Assembly (NCBI GenBank): GCA_030867875.1 | Contig: JAOWCC010000273.1 | Location: 62,001 to 126,000 of the forward strand | Length of the DNA: 64,000 nt | Direction of reading: 5' to 3' | From: Actinernus sp. WN-2022 | Taxonomy: Eukaryota > Cnidaria > Anthozoa > Actiniaria > Actinernidae | The notes under the pieces: generated by a model | The model's database searches: none | What the model saw: the letters and a program-made list of their open reading frames with translations, nothing else | Told to the model about the DNA's origin: nothing | Shown here: positions 1-9,692 of the stretch, in pieces | Position numbering within the stretch: the first letter of the stretch is position 1 | Layout of the letters: every line of letters starts with the position of its first letter | Program-made: the position numbers and the translations under genes

Positions 1-10
1 AGCTACTACT

Positions 11-73
11 AAAAAAAAAAAGGAAGAATGAAGAGGGTCACGCAACGACTTTCTTTATTCTTCCTTTTTTTTT
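11..73. other. A/T-rich hairpin upstream of the integrase
   Basis: A run of A followed by GGAAGAATGAAGAG is answered by CTTTATTCTTCC and a run of T, giving a long stem around the loop GGTCACGCAACGA. It sits just before the integrase start. A hairpin with the same GAATGAAGAG core occurs at 25119-25185 in Polinton 1. It may be a transcription end signal or another cis element; the function is unknown. Confidence 0.6.
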
Positions 74-91
74 CATCTGTTGAAGGTTAGA

Positions 92-1135
92 ATGTATAGA
101 TGTATGATGGATTCTAAACTTGCGAATATCTTCTATGGGCCTATGGGCTATTGGAAAGGTCACACTGCAATTGGCAAGCTATCGGTAGCAGCGAAAGCAT
201 CAGAAGACGTGGCTAGGAGTTGGTTGGAAAAGCAATCTATGTGGCAAATATATCTACCACCACCAAAACACATTCCACGACCACATTGGACTGTATCGAA
301 ACCAAATGAAGTCCACCAAGCTGATTTGATATTTCTACCACACGATCGACCTGGGCGTGGACGGAAGCTATACAAGTACGCATTGGTAGTAATCGACGTA
401 GCTTCTCGATACAAAGAAGCCGAACCTTTGGCATCTAAAGATAGTGGTGAAGTTGCTGCGGCATTCGAACGAATCTATAAACGTAGTCCACTAGAATGGC
501 CAAAGACATTGCAAGTAGATCCTGGTAGAGAATTCATGGGACGTATGTCTGAAACGCTAGAACTACATGGTACGAAAGTTCAACGAGGTGAGGCTGGTAA
601 TCATAGAGCGCAAAGTTTTGTTGAAAGAGCAAATAGGACTCTAGCTGAGAGATTGTTTGGATATCAATATGCACAAGAGATGGTGCTTACTTCGGAAGGA
701 TCAGATGAGCGTAGTAGAGAATGGGTAATTCGTTTACCAATGGTTATCAAAGCCATGAACAGTGAGGTGACTCGTTTGACTGGTAAAGAGCCTTCTAATT
801 CTGTAATGGCGCAACAAGTAGATCTGAAGACTCCTACGTATTCGCGCACCGTTGGATTGAGAGAAGAGCGTCTACCATTCGACGTTCTAGTTCGATATCT
901 TTATGCACCAGGAGAATTGGAAGGAGGTGAAAAACGTAGAGCTACTGATCCTGTGTGGAGTTTGCAGATATACACCATTTCGCGAAGTGTAGTATCTTCG
1001 GGACAGCCTGTGCTTTACTACCTTGCGAAGGAGAAGGACGCACCCAAACGTGGATTCGTTCGTGAAGAGCTACAAGTCGTTCCTAGGGATACAGAACTAC
1101 CACCAAAAGGAATTCTGTTTGTACCTAGACGCTAA
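92..1135 (+). CDS. Retroviral-type (rve) DDE integrase of Polinton 2
   Basis: This is the integrase, which joins element ends to host DNA. The catalytic triad is visible as D in HQADLIFL, D in LQVDPGREF and E in SFVERAN, with about 34 residues between the second D and the E as in rve-fold enzymes. The reading frame is open upstream, but the ATG at 92 (MYRCMMDS) aligns with the ATG of the Polinton 1 integrase (MHRYQMDS), so I chose it. The C-terminal part is rich in R/K and W and probably binds DNA. The stop TAA (1133-1135) overlaps the polymerase stop on the other strand. The protein is about 85% identical by eye to the Polinton 1 integrase. The frame is intact. Confidence 0.9.
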   Translation: MYRCMMDSKLANIFYGPMGYWKGHTAIGKLSVAAKASEDVARSWLEKQSMWQIYLPPPKHIPRPHWTVSKPNEVHQADLIFLPHDRPGRGRKLYKYALVVIDVASRYKEAEPLASKDSGEVAAAFERIYKRSPLEWPKTLQVDPGREFMGRMSETLELHGTKVQRGEAGNHRAQSFVERANRTLAERLFGYQYAQEMVLTSEGSDERSREWVIRLPMVIKAMNSEVTRLTGKEPSNSVMAQQVDLKTPTYSRTVGLREERLPFDVLVRYLYAPGELEGGEKRRATDPVWSLQIYTISRSVVSSGQPVLYYLAKEKDAPKRGFVREELQVVPRDTELPPKGILFVPRR

Positions 1136-4100
1136 ACAGCGTACTCTATTGGCTCGGTGTGGATTCCATCGGGAAGAACGCGTCTTTTGTCGTAGTAAGC
1201 CGATAGCCCAAGCTTCCGTTGTTTGTAGGTTGCTATGCCTTCTGGCGATAGTCGGAAGCCTCGGTTATTTGCCATGTCGATACTACCCTGGAGGGCTGCT
1301 TTGAATCGTTCCCACGAAATGTCGTTGTGCCGTCTAGACATACCTTTAGCGGAATACTTCTTGCTGCCACCTGTATCGACGTAGTAGGCTTTCGAGCATA
1401 GGGCAATGGCGCGCTGTCCTTCGAATTCGAGTTTGAAGAGTCCTGGTGTACGACTGCTCCATTCGTCCCAAGCTAGCCATTCATTCCTTTCGGCTTCGAA
1501 ATCTTCTCGCAGTTCCGGTCTTACAACCTCATCGAGGCTATTTCCCGAGATGGCAATGTAGGCACTGTCTGTGTCCATCTGTATATATTCGAAATCATTG
1601 CGATCAATGTACTTGTCGATGAAGTCATAGTAGAACTCAAGCATACGCAGCTTTGCGAGCTGGTACACAGCGATACCTACTTGGAAAGGGCGTTTGATTT
1701 GGATCTGGTCCTTTCGGCTCTCGAGTTCATATGCATCACCAATCTCTTCCAGGTCTTCGAACCAAACACTTCGCAATGCTTTGTCCACAACCTTCTCATC
1801 TTTTGTATAGGTGACCTTTGTTTGGCGTCCCAAGTCTTCGAGCAACTTTCCATAGGCGCTGTTTCCTAGCAGCTTGAACACATCTGCCAGCAAAGCCTCA
1901 CCTTTATCTTCATCTCCCATACGACGTGCCTCAGTGACTTGGTCCACGAACCATCCGAAGATTTCTTTGGGTTCGTAATCTATCGTGCGGTAGACAGCAG
2001 TGATCACTGCGCCGTGATCTACATACCAAAGTAGAAGAGGAGCATAGAGTAGCAACTTCTTTCCAGAGAGACTTCCAACTAACTTCTTTTCCTCGCTGAG
2101 CTTTCTACCTGTCTTTGTGAGGTAGGCCAACATTTCTGGAGGGATTGCTTCTTTGGGGATTTTCTTGTTGTAGAAGAAGGGTGGCATCTCCTCAAATTCC
2201 TTCCACAATTTCTTTGGTATCTCGATGTCTACTTCTGCATATCCAAACCACGTTCCACCAAGTAGACATTCAACGAATCCTTCGGTGGCTGGACCTGGAT
2301 CGTCATAGTGCACAACCTTTTCTTTTCCACAAGGCATTTCGAATTCCATGGTAGAAAGATATAGGGCGTTGGCATCGTATCCAAGAATCTTACGACAAGT
2401 CTTAGTTCCTCCCTGATGACTACGAATCTTAGTCACTCCTGCTTCGTGGAGTCTGGTGAACACTATGCTTGGACCTCCCACGACAGCGTCTTTCAGCATG
2501 CGGTAGGCTTCCTTACTTGGAGCGTACATCTCAGCTCCCCTTTCTACACTACCTCGAAGTAGGAACTGTAGTGAGACTCCTGGAATGGACACTGCGTCTT
2601 TCAGCATGTCTACTCCTTTCTCGTGATAGAAATCTCGCATCTTTTCGAGTGCCTCTAGGAATGGAACTACATCTAGGTCGTTGTAGTATCGTAGCCAGTC
2701 TGCAAAGGTTTCCATTCCTTTGTCGAGAAAGGTGCACTCACAGTCTTCGAACTCTGACATAGATAGTAGATGTTCTCTTTTCAACTTCGAACCCCACTCT
2801 GGATAGTCTGGTAATCCAATGTGATCCAACTTGTCTGGAGAATCGAACCACTCATATGGGAAGAAACTCTTTTGCGATTCGCATCCATATGCCTTGATCC
2901 AACGTTCATAAGAAGTTCCAGGTCCAAGGTAGTTGATCACATCAAGGAAACGGAAATCTGGGGTCAATAGGAACATAGTGGAATTGGCTTTCTTTGCTAC
3001 CAGGATCTTTGAACAGGTGTCGGCAATGATTCCTACGAAGTGCTCCCTGATCAGATTAAGATCGTACCTGCCAGAGTTGAATCCCACTACTGGAACTTGG
3101 CGGATCCATTCGTCGATCTTCGCTTGTTGTTTCTTTGGTAGGGTGTCAAAAGAGAATTCAGGTGTCTTGGGGCAGAACTGTTCTGCAATGACTTCTTGGA
3201 TCGCTTTCGCTCTTCGCTGGAGTTCTTCGACGAAGGCTTCGATGAGTTCTTTTGGATTGCGTCGACAGATGTGGGTTGACTTTCGATTGTATGTGTCGGC
3301 AATTGATACTGATATTGGGACATGGACGTTTTCGATGGTCAGGTGGTCTGTTGGTTGTCTTCCTTTCGTTGTATCGAGATAGGCTTCGAAATCGTAAACT
3401 ATGAAGTGTGGGTAGACAGTTTGTGTTGGTGTGGGGACCGGTTTGTTTTTCTTCTTTGTAGAGCAACCCCAAGCTTCCACTACTGTATAACCAGCTCCTT
3501 GTAGCTTTGCCGTTCTTTCACAGGTCTTGAGATAGAGCCTCCTTTCCCTAGGGAAGCATTTCGGGCAGCCATGGAAATAGCATCCATGAAATTGAAAGAT
3601 GGTTTTCGAAATAGGTTCGTAGCCGTCGACCGGCGCTCCTTCGATCCAATGCTCTCCACCATGCCCACAAGCTGCATGATGAATGTGTTGTCCAATCCTT
3701 TTGGTTTCGCGTTCCAACCAGCATAAAGCGACTTTGCTGGCTGTGCTCTCTGGCCAGAAGGCTTTTTCGTATGCCGACTGGGGTACTGTGATTACTTTTC
3801 CGGGGCAAACGATCTTTGTTTCGCCACGCCTGCAACGATCTGCATGACGGTGAAGGTCTGAGGCTTTCGTGAACCGTTGCTTACAATCGTTACATACGTA
3901 GATGTGCCCTAGCTTGTTGATGTTCTTGATGTAGAAGGCATGTCCGTCGTATATCCCAATCGTCATCGTATGCTTGTAGTGAGCTGCATGTCGCGTCAGA
4001 TGCCAAGCGCCGTCCTCCGTGGGTTCATACACCCGAATACCGATTCCAAAGTGTAACTCGACTTCCTCCAGCTGGTCTAAGGAAGTTCTGGGAACGTCTT

Positions 4101-4722
4101 GTGTGGGTGCTGTCAGGCGATAGAAGTTCTGGGCAAGTTTTCGAGCTTTGACGCAACACCTATCTACTCTTGCTCCTTCATGCATGGCAAGGCAGCGCCA
4201 AAGACATAGGTTGTCGCCATATCGATCAAGGGCAAGCATTCCTTTCTTAAGGCGAAGCCATTGGGGCAGTGGACCTGTTCCCAACAAAAGCTGACGATCG
4301 ATCACGACTTTGACATCTACGTAGATCCAACGAACGAAGGCCCATTGGGTATTTGGTCGAGTGATGTTGTCGGGATTCAATCGAGCTGTCTCCTTGCTAT
4401 TGATCCACTCTTCTGCATCTTCTAGGATGTTCACCCATGGAGAGCCTGGGACAGTCTTGGAGAATAGAATCACGCGTCCGTCATTGACATTGCGAATGCG
4501 ATAGGTGTAGCTATAGCGTAGGTAGAAGCTGGTGGTTACCTTTGCAACTAACTTTTCCATGATCCTAGGAGTCAAGTCTCCTGCCACACCTTGGAAGAAG
4601 CGCCATCGGATAGTACGGCGACCTATCTCCATCCCCTCGAGCATTCCATCTCTCTCCTCTAGAATGGCACCTGCCTCTCGAGCTAGACTCCGTGGAAGTG
4701 GTTCACTACGTGGTCTCACCAT
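1132..4722 (-). CDS. Protein-primed DNA polymerase family B of Polinton 2
   Basis: This 1,196-residue polymerase replicates the element from a protein primer. An N-terminal region has a Cys/His cluster (VCNDCKQRF, then H-x3-H-x3-C), the knuckle common in Polinton polymerases. The exonuclease follows (YDFEAY, GFNSGRYDLN, YNDLDVVPF), then the palm: motif A DANALYL, motif B LLGNSAYGK and motif C MDTDSAYIA. All key acidic residues are present and the frame is intact, so it may be active. The ATG at 4722 is the first in frame. The stop overlaps the integrase stop by 2 nt. The sequence differs strongly from the Polinton 1 polymerase outside the motifs, although the two integrases are close. Tandem repeats upstream (4745-4935) may hold its promoter. 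Confidence 0.92.
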   Translation of the reverse strand: MVRPRSEPLPRSLAREAGAILEERDGMLEGMEIGRRTIRWRFFQGVAGDLTPRIMEKLVAKVTTSFYLRYSYTYRIRNVNDGRVILFSKTVPGSPWVNILEDAEEWINSKETARLNPDNITRPNTQWAFVRWIYVDVKVVIDRQLLLGTGPLPQWLRLKKGMLALDRYGDNLCLWRCLAMHEGARVDRCCVKARKLAQNFYRLTAPTQDVPRTSLDQLEEVELHFGIGIRVYEPTEDGAWHLTRHAAHYKHTMTIGIYDGHAFYIKNINKLGHIYVCNDCKQRFTKASDLHRHADRCRRGETKIVCPGKVITVPQSAYEKAFWPESTASKVALCWLERETKRIGQHIHHAACGHGGEHWIEGAPVDGYEPISKTIFQFHGCYFHGCPKCFPRERRLYLKTCERTAKLQGAGYTVVEAWGCSTKKKNKPVPTPTQTVYPHFIVYDFEAYLDTTKGRQPTDHLTIENVHVPISVSIADTYNRKSTHICRRNPKELIEAFVEELQRRAKAIQEVIAEQFCPKTPEFSFDTLPKKQQAKIDEWIRQVPVVGFNSGRYDLNLIREHFVGIIADTCSKILVAKKANSTMFLLTPDFRFLDVINYLGPGTSYERWIKAYGCESQKSFFPYEWFDSPDKLDHIGLPDYPEWGSKLKREHLLSMSEFEDCECTFLDKGMETFADWLRYYNDLDVVPFLEALEKMRDFYHEKGVDMLKDAVSIPGVSLQFLLRGSVERGAEMYAPSKEAYRMLKDAVVGGPSIVFTRLHEAGVTKIRSHQGGTKTCRKILGYDANALYLSTMEFEMPCGKEKVVHYDDPGPATEGFVECLLGGTWFGYAEVDIEIPKKLWKEFEEMPPFFYNKKIPKEAIPPEMLAYLTKTGRKLSEEKKLVGSLSGKKLLLYAPLLLWYVDHGAVITAVYRTIDYEPKEIFGWFVDQVTEARRMGDEDKGEALLADVFKLLGNSAYGKLLEDLGRQTKVTYTKDEKVVDKALRSVWFEDLEEIGDAYELESRKDQIQIKRPFQVGIAVYQLAKLRMLEFYYDFIDKYIDRNDFEYIQMDTDSAYIAISGNSLDEVVRPELREDFEAERNEWLAWDEWSSRTPGLFKLEFEGQRAIALCSKAYYVDTGGSKKYSAKGMSRRHNDISWERFKAALQGSIDMANNRGFRLSPEGIATYKQRKLGLSAYYDKRRVLPDGIHTEPIEYAV

Positions 4723-4744
4723 TCTCCCTTCGATATAACTATGT

Positions 4745-4935
4745 GTTAGGATAGCTTTAACAGGTACTCGAATTTGGATTTTATGTGTAAGGACGTTGCA
4801 GCGATATAATTATATGTAATTATATCTCTAATAGGATTATCAAGTTGGATTTTATGTACAAGCAATCGATGTCGATATAACTATATGTAATTATATCTCT
4901 AATAGGATTATCAAGTTGGATTTTACGTACAAGAA
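4745..4935. repeat. Subterminal ~65-bp tandem repeats
   Basis: Two near-identical units hold CGATATAA(T/C)TATATG, TAATTATATCTCTAATAGG and CAAGTTGGATTTTA(T/C)GTACAAG (roughly 4802-4865 and 4873-4934). A third, degenerate partial unit precedes them at about 4765. They lie between the polymerase start and the terminal palindrome, so they could carry the polymerase promoter or terminal replication signals. Confidence 0.75.
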
Positions 4936-4973
4936 TGTCTAGTGACACTTTGAATGACCCTTAGTTACCCCAT

Positions 4974-5206
4974 AGTAGTATAGTCGGCGTCAGTTAAATA
5001 CAACTTTTTCTTGTGCAACAAAACTCAAAAGGTTGTGAATGTTATGGACGCCTTTTTTCTTGCACAAGGGGCGTTATGAAGTGGATTTCTGAATTCACTT
5101 TATGACGCCCCTTGTGCAAGAAAACAAGGCGTCCATAACATTCACAACCTTTTGAGTTTTGTTGTACAAGAAAAAGTGGTATTTAACTGACGCCGACTAT
5201 ACTACT
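4974..5206. repeat. Terminal palindrome (end of TIR) of Polinton 2
   Basis: A 233-bp near-perfect inverted repeat starts AGTAGTATAGTCGGCGTCAG and ends with its complement CTGACGCCGACTATACTACT. The apical loop is GATTTCTGAATT (~5085-5096). The whole terminus can fold on itself. The outer 11 bases AGTAGTATAGT are the same as those of Polinton 1, while the remaining palindrome sequence is unrelated. Confidence 0.9.
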
Positions 5207-5474
5207 TGCTCAGTACTCTAATTTAGCAGTCCTGTCCTTGAGAGAAACGTCAGGTGTCAGTTAGGCTTAGATTAATTCTTGTCATGTATTTTTGACCCCT
5301 CGTGTCATCAATATTAGGGTACATCATAAATGTCAATCTGTAAATCTGTGCTCTAGAATTCGATACCTACATGTATATACCCCTGCTTATAACAACAAAA
5401 AGTTGTACTGATCGATGATATATCAATTTGATCATATTTGTTTGCCAATTTCAACCTTTTATTTCCAGCATTAA

Positions 5475-5690
5475 ATGGCCCATTACCTCATAGTTGCAAA
5501 GCTATCGAACAGATGTTTCGCATTGGTTTTACGACTTGCTGAAAACCACGATAAAAAAAGTCATGCAACATTATTGTCTGGACATGTACAAAAAAATCAG
5601 AAAGCGAGAAGTATCATCTTCTATTCAATAAATTTGAAGGAAGAAGGACCTTTTGAGGATTTAAGAAAACATTGGGTGTGTATTTTTATT
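5475..5690 (+). CDS. Exon-like ORF of repeat Z (R1)
   Basis: The ORF follows a polypyrimidine tract and TTTCCAG and starts ATGGCCCATTACC. It encodes about 70 basic residues (MAHYLIVAKLSNRC...) before a possible donor GTGTGT. In the second copy (27904) the same reading frame is broken by loss of one T near GGACCTTTGAGG, so copy 1 is the better preserved. No family recognised. It could be a first or internal exon of the element's gene. Confidence 0.4.
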
Positions 5691-5945
5691 TTTACAACTG
5701 AATTTACAATTCGGTTAATATTTTAGTGATATCATGCATTACTGAAAAGTGATGTCAATTTTTACTGATAGCAGGAAGAAAAGACCAACCAGCAAAGTAG
5801 ACAGAAGATGACAACAAGGAGGTAAGTTGCAGCACACAACAACACTTTGACAGAAATAATACAGTGATATAAAAACTGAGAAAATGAAAAATGGAGACTT
5901 TTTAAAACTATTTTGGGATCACATTTTTTTGCTTGTGATTTGCAG

Positions 5946-6071
5946 ATGGCACATGAACTAAGCAGGTTAAAACAAAGAAATGCAGATCTTACAGTGAAGC
6001 TCGAACAAGTACACGCAATAAACAAACGAATAGTTTGGGTCGCCATGTACTGCAGCACAATAGAAAGCTGA
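5946..6071 (+). CDS. Short coiled-coil exon of repeat Z (R1)
   Basis: After the acceptor TTGCAG a 41-residue reading frame begins MAHELSRLKQRNADL, a leucine-heptad pattern, and ends at TGA. The copy at 28376-28500 keeps the frame with few changes. Opposite-strand ORFs here are shadows. No known function. Confidence 0.4.
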   Translation: MAHELSRLKQRNADLTVKLEQVHAINKRIVWVAMYCSTIES

Positions 6072-7362
6072 AATGAATATATTCGAGTTACAAAACTTTT
6101 TACAAAACAAACCCACTGTAGTTGTTTTTTTGTCGTACCTCTTACTACCCTATACACTTCGCTTAAGTTATTTCGTTATTACATTGATGCTTAAATATTT
6201 GTGGTACACTTCCAGCGCTCTAGATGCCAAGATGGAAATATTATAAATCAATGTTAAGTTGTTCTACATAAGCATGCAATATGCTATCGAAGAGAGCAAT
6301 AAAGAGCGAAAGAGGGCTAATCAGCTTATGGGCTAATCAGCTTATGGGAAAAAATCACACAATCGAAAAAGAAAGGAGGTACATGTCATTAATAAAGTAT
6401 GCCTGCCAATAGGGCCATTCGTACCTACGAGAGGCAGTTAGCTGTGGCCTAACTAAGACGCAAAGTTCACAAAAATCTGCTATACGTGGGCTTAATTAAG
6501 ATGCGGCTTCAAATAGTTGCGATCATCAGTTTTTAACCGATGTACATGTACATGATCATTCGAGGTTTAGTCAAGCCCTAACGTATATAAGTATATGTAG
6601 AACTTAATTTGCAATGTCGTTTCTTAATTTCTTCACATTAACCCTATCTGTAATTGGGCCAACAGATTTTCTCCTGTTCACACATTGTCATATTCTTCAG
6701 TTTCAGGAATATGATCAATACACATCAGACGTCAATAACCTCATCAACGAAACATGCACCATCGGAAACGCTTTTATGCTTAAATTTATGGGTAGGTTAT
6801 TGAAAATCACACCAAAGAAAAGGGAACGAATACCAGTAACGCAAAGAAGGGAAAGGACCACTTCAAGACAGATGAATACAAGGTCAGTTGTGCATGGTAG
6901 CTATGTAGTTATACTGCCGGATACTAGCAATGGCATGAATGATAAGCTTAACCTTTACATCTCTCTGCACGTAATTCTGTAAGTCAATGTTGGGTGACAG
7001 GGATGTACATGTATGTGTTGCGCACTGGATGTGGTCGGGGTTTTACTTTTAGGTAACATCTGTCATTGGTATACATTGTACGCTTCCTGTTCGATTTTCG
7101 ATTGTTTTCTCTTTATTCTTGCCCAACATTTTTAGAAACGTTTTACGGGGAACTATTACGGCTTATCATTTCAAAAGGATGCGGCGTGCTGCACTCTAAG
7201 CGGTTGACTTCTAGCAACTTGTTTTCTTTGTACCATTTTCACACGCTCGGAATTATAGTAGATTTTCATTAATATGGCAGAAGGGAAAAAACGTACATAA
7301 TTGACCTTTTTAAATTACTGATTGGCAGGAGATTGACGGCCAGGCGATTATACTACTGTCAC

Positions 7363-8076
7363 ATGACGTCCTCGTGCAATTCACAACTCCTTACAGTAAC
7401 AGGCTATGTCAACTGTTTAACTGCAGTTAAAACGGTTAAACAGAAGTCAACACAAAGTGACGTGGGTGTTGCAGAATGCCAAATCACTGATCACACTGGC
7501 TCAATAAAGTTAGTCCTATGGGCTAAATTTACTGGTAAAGTATCAAATGGCCAAACATATCAATTTGTTAATCTACGACTCAAGTCTAACAATGGTAAAC
7601 TCCATTTGTCAACCACACAGGCTGGTTGTACAGTCTCGCCAGCACCTGCTATTCCTAATATAGTACCACCAAATGAACTACCAACATCTACAGTTACTGA
7701 ACTATGCACTATCAATTGCATTTCCAAGCTATCATCATATAATATTTGCTTAAATTGCAAAAAGAAGGTTATAATATCATACCAGAAGAAAATTGTCACT
7801 TGTGAGAGTTGTAATGCTACAATGCATAAGAGAAAATGTAAAAAGTCATTTTATGCTAAAGTTATGGTGGTAAATCAAAATGACCACACTATTCCCCTTA
7901 CTTTTTTTGATAACTCACTTCAACAACTGATTCATATTTATAATGACCCCAACAGTGATGGCCGTAGGTTAACTTATGAAACAGTCACAGAGGAAGATGT
8001 TATGGAAGTGATACTTGACAATGAGCAACTCAATATCACTTATGACGGTTTGAAAGTTATTGATGTAGCATTATAA
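7363..8076 (+). CDS. RPA-like single-strand DNA-binding protein (OB fold + zinc ribbon)
   Basis: This is a 237-residue protein resembling the large subunit of replication protein A. The first half reads as an OB fold (residues ~5-95, with VAECQITDHTGSIKLVLW and a following VNLRLKS strand). The second half has the RPA-C zinc ribbon, C-x2-C (CLNCKK) and C-x2-C (CESCNA), then a further OB strand set (FYAKVMVVNQ, IPLTFFDN). It is shorter than cellular RPA1 and lacks the N-terminal domains. A possible acceptor (TTGGCAG) lies at ~7328, so the true protein may start earlier. Stand-alone RPA ORFs are known from Helitron transposons, which fits the Helitron-type pieces elsewhere in the window. The frame is intact. 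Start chosen at the first ATG. Confidence 0.75.
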   Translation: MTSSCNSQLLTVTGYVNCLTAVKTVKQKSTQSDVGVAECQITDHTGSIKLVLWAKFTGKVSNGQTYQFVNLRLKSNNGKLHLSTTQAGCTVSPAPAIPNIVPPNELPTSTVTELCTINCISKLSSYNICLNCKKKVIISYQKKIVTCESCNATMHKRKCKKSFYAKVMVVNQNDHTIPLTFFDNSLQQLIHIYNDPNSDGRRLTYETVTEEDVMEVILDNEQLNITYDGLKVIDVAL

Positions 8077-8949
8077 TCAATTTAACTCTTTTATATTCTT
8101 AATAGTATAGCTATTCTCAAGCACAATAGTGCTTTTATATAAATGGATATATAAAATTTAAAATTCATTTATGTAGCTCATATAGAAAGGTACTATTACA
8201 TTAAGTATTCGTTTTTTATCATTCCTTTCTAAAAAAAATCTGGTCATTGTTATCACATATGACTTTTGTTTGGATTGAGTTTCTTGTATTTACTTGCAAT
8301 GTAGTTTGCATCTATCGCAGTGTTAACCACTCCATTTCCTCACAACACCAACTTCAATATTGGGATCAAGTGCTTTAATATCACTATGAAACTGTTTACA
8401 TTTCTTGTAAATTCATAATGATATTATCTGCTTTCTATCTGAAATGGTCGCAGCAATTAACTTTTGTCAAAAACCGCTAGTCCTAGAATTCTAGATAATC
8501 ACAGACAAGATGGTTACCTGCAATCACTCTCTGTTTTGGAATCTCAAAAAGATTACGCATTCCAAGATGGCGGCGGCACCAGATTTTTTTACTCACCCCT
8601 CCCTAAAAGAAGCTTATTTTGCATATGAGCCCACCCCCAAGTGGATTTTTGAAGACTCCTGAAAAAGCCCGGAAAAAAAGCTTCCACTACGTTTTATATG
8701 CTGGCTCCATCGCTCCAAGGAAGGTAAGTTGTTTTCAATGTTAAAACTTTATCAATGAATTATTCACTGAAAGTTGTAATTTGATGCAATGCAAAAAAAT
8801 GATGATCGGACAGTAAGATCGTTTTAAATTGATTTGATCATGTTTTCGAATTAATTTTTGCCATGGCTCACATGCAAAATATATTTTTAACTTGCAGGTT
8901 TGTGTGATCGATGATGGCAGAAGGAAACACGCGTGCTTGAGAGGATTCG
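8077..8949. other. Gene-free stretch between RPA-like ORF and R2
   Basis: AT-rich sequence with no convincing reading frame. A splice-acceptor-like TAACTTGCAG lies at 8890-8899 just before the next exon-like ORF, and AAGGTAAGTTG at ~8719-8729 looks like a donor, so part of it may be intron. Confidence 0.4.
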
Positions 8950-9138
8950 TTGGAAAGTTTGAATGGGGACTTGGAATTGACAGGGATTTTGGCGGTTGGT
9001 GACTTTAGTTATGGTTTTGTTAAGGCTTTGTTTGAATTTTATGATCGTGGTTTTTTGTGTGGTTTGAACCAGCATAAGTTTATTGTAGATCGTTTTTTGA
9101 CTGGGGGAGCTGAAAGTTTTTGTACGGTTGAGGTTTAG
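8950..9138 (+). CDS. Exon-like ORF, unrecognised
   Basis: A 62-residue reading frame (starts LESLNGDLELTG, ends CTVEV) lies after an acceptor-like site. It has protein-like composition, with hydrophobic and aromatic residues alternating with charged ones, and no ATG of its own, as expected for an internal exon. The following bases continue in C-poor, GT-rich DNA with broken frames. No family recognised. Confidence 0.3.
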   Translation: MESLNGDLELTGILAVGDFSYGFVKALFEFYDRGFLCGLNQHKFIVDRFLTGGAESFCTVEV

Positions 9139-9692
9139 TTGGACATATATTCAGTTTTAAAGGTGGCAAATTTGCGGAGATAGGTATTCAACAAGCTGGA
9201 AAAAGGGGAGTGTGTTTTGGTGATGTTGTTGATTGTTTTGTTGGTAGTCCAGGTAATTATGTTGGTGAAACGTAGAATTCGTTTGTCAGGTAGTTTGTTG
9301 AAAGGGTTGGTTGATGGGAAGGAGTAGTCAGTCATCAATGGGGGGTTTCCAAAGGAGGGGTCGTCTATCAGAGTTCTGTAGGAAATGGATGTGTACAGGA
9401 GGAGGAATTATTTTACGCTGAAGGACTTCGCTCACTGGTTTTCTGTTTTGTTTCATAAAGGGGTTAAGTACATATTATTTAAGATATTATTTCTGGGATT
9501 CGGGATGCTAAGCTTACACCAAGGAGGAGGGCTAACGATATTAGTATCATTAATAGTATGGATAATTTCCATGCAGAATTGACGGTACAGGGGAAGGGAG
9601 TAGTAGCACTAGTAGTAGTAGCATTAGTAGTAGTTGTTCAAGGAGTGAGATAGAGAATTGTTACTGCTCTGAGTGCTAGATATTAGGAGAGT

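Larger units (their letters stand above)
1..5206 (-). mobile_element. Polinton/Maverick (Polinton 2), right part, truncated by window start
   Basis: This is the terminal part of a Polinton: an rve integrase, a convergent protein-primed family B DNA polymerase and a terminal palindrome ending in ...CTATACTACT. The right boundary at 5206 is fixed by comparison with the second copy of the flanking repeat R1: the sequence from 5207 (TGCTCAGTACTC) matches 27642 onward. Compared with Polinton 1 the element is inverted: in both, the polymerase lies next to the terminus and the integrase follows tail to tail. Capsid genes would lie left of the window. The target duplication should be TGCTCA, but only its right copy (5207-5212) is visible. 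Confidence 0.85.
5207..7201 (+). repeat. Repeat Z, segment R1, copy 1
   Basis: It matches 27642-29602 with small indels; the shared sequence runs from TGCTCAG to CTCTAAGC. It contains exon-like pieces on the plus strand: 5475-5690, 5946-6071 (after the acceptor GATTTGCAG) and about 6706-6790 (after GTTTCAG, followed by GTAGGT). These look like parts of one spliced gene of a repeated element I do not recognise. Copy 1 is cut at its left by Polinton 2. Confidence 0.85.

Noticed and set aside
5762..6157. 131-codon minus-strand frame, also at 28190-28585
   Set aside because: Conserved only because it lies within the R1 repeat; the opposite strand has splice sites and a coiled-coil frame, and the hydrophobic minus frame fits antisense of AT-rich DNA.
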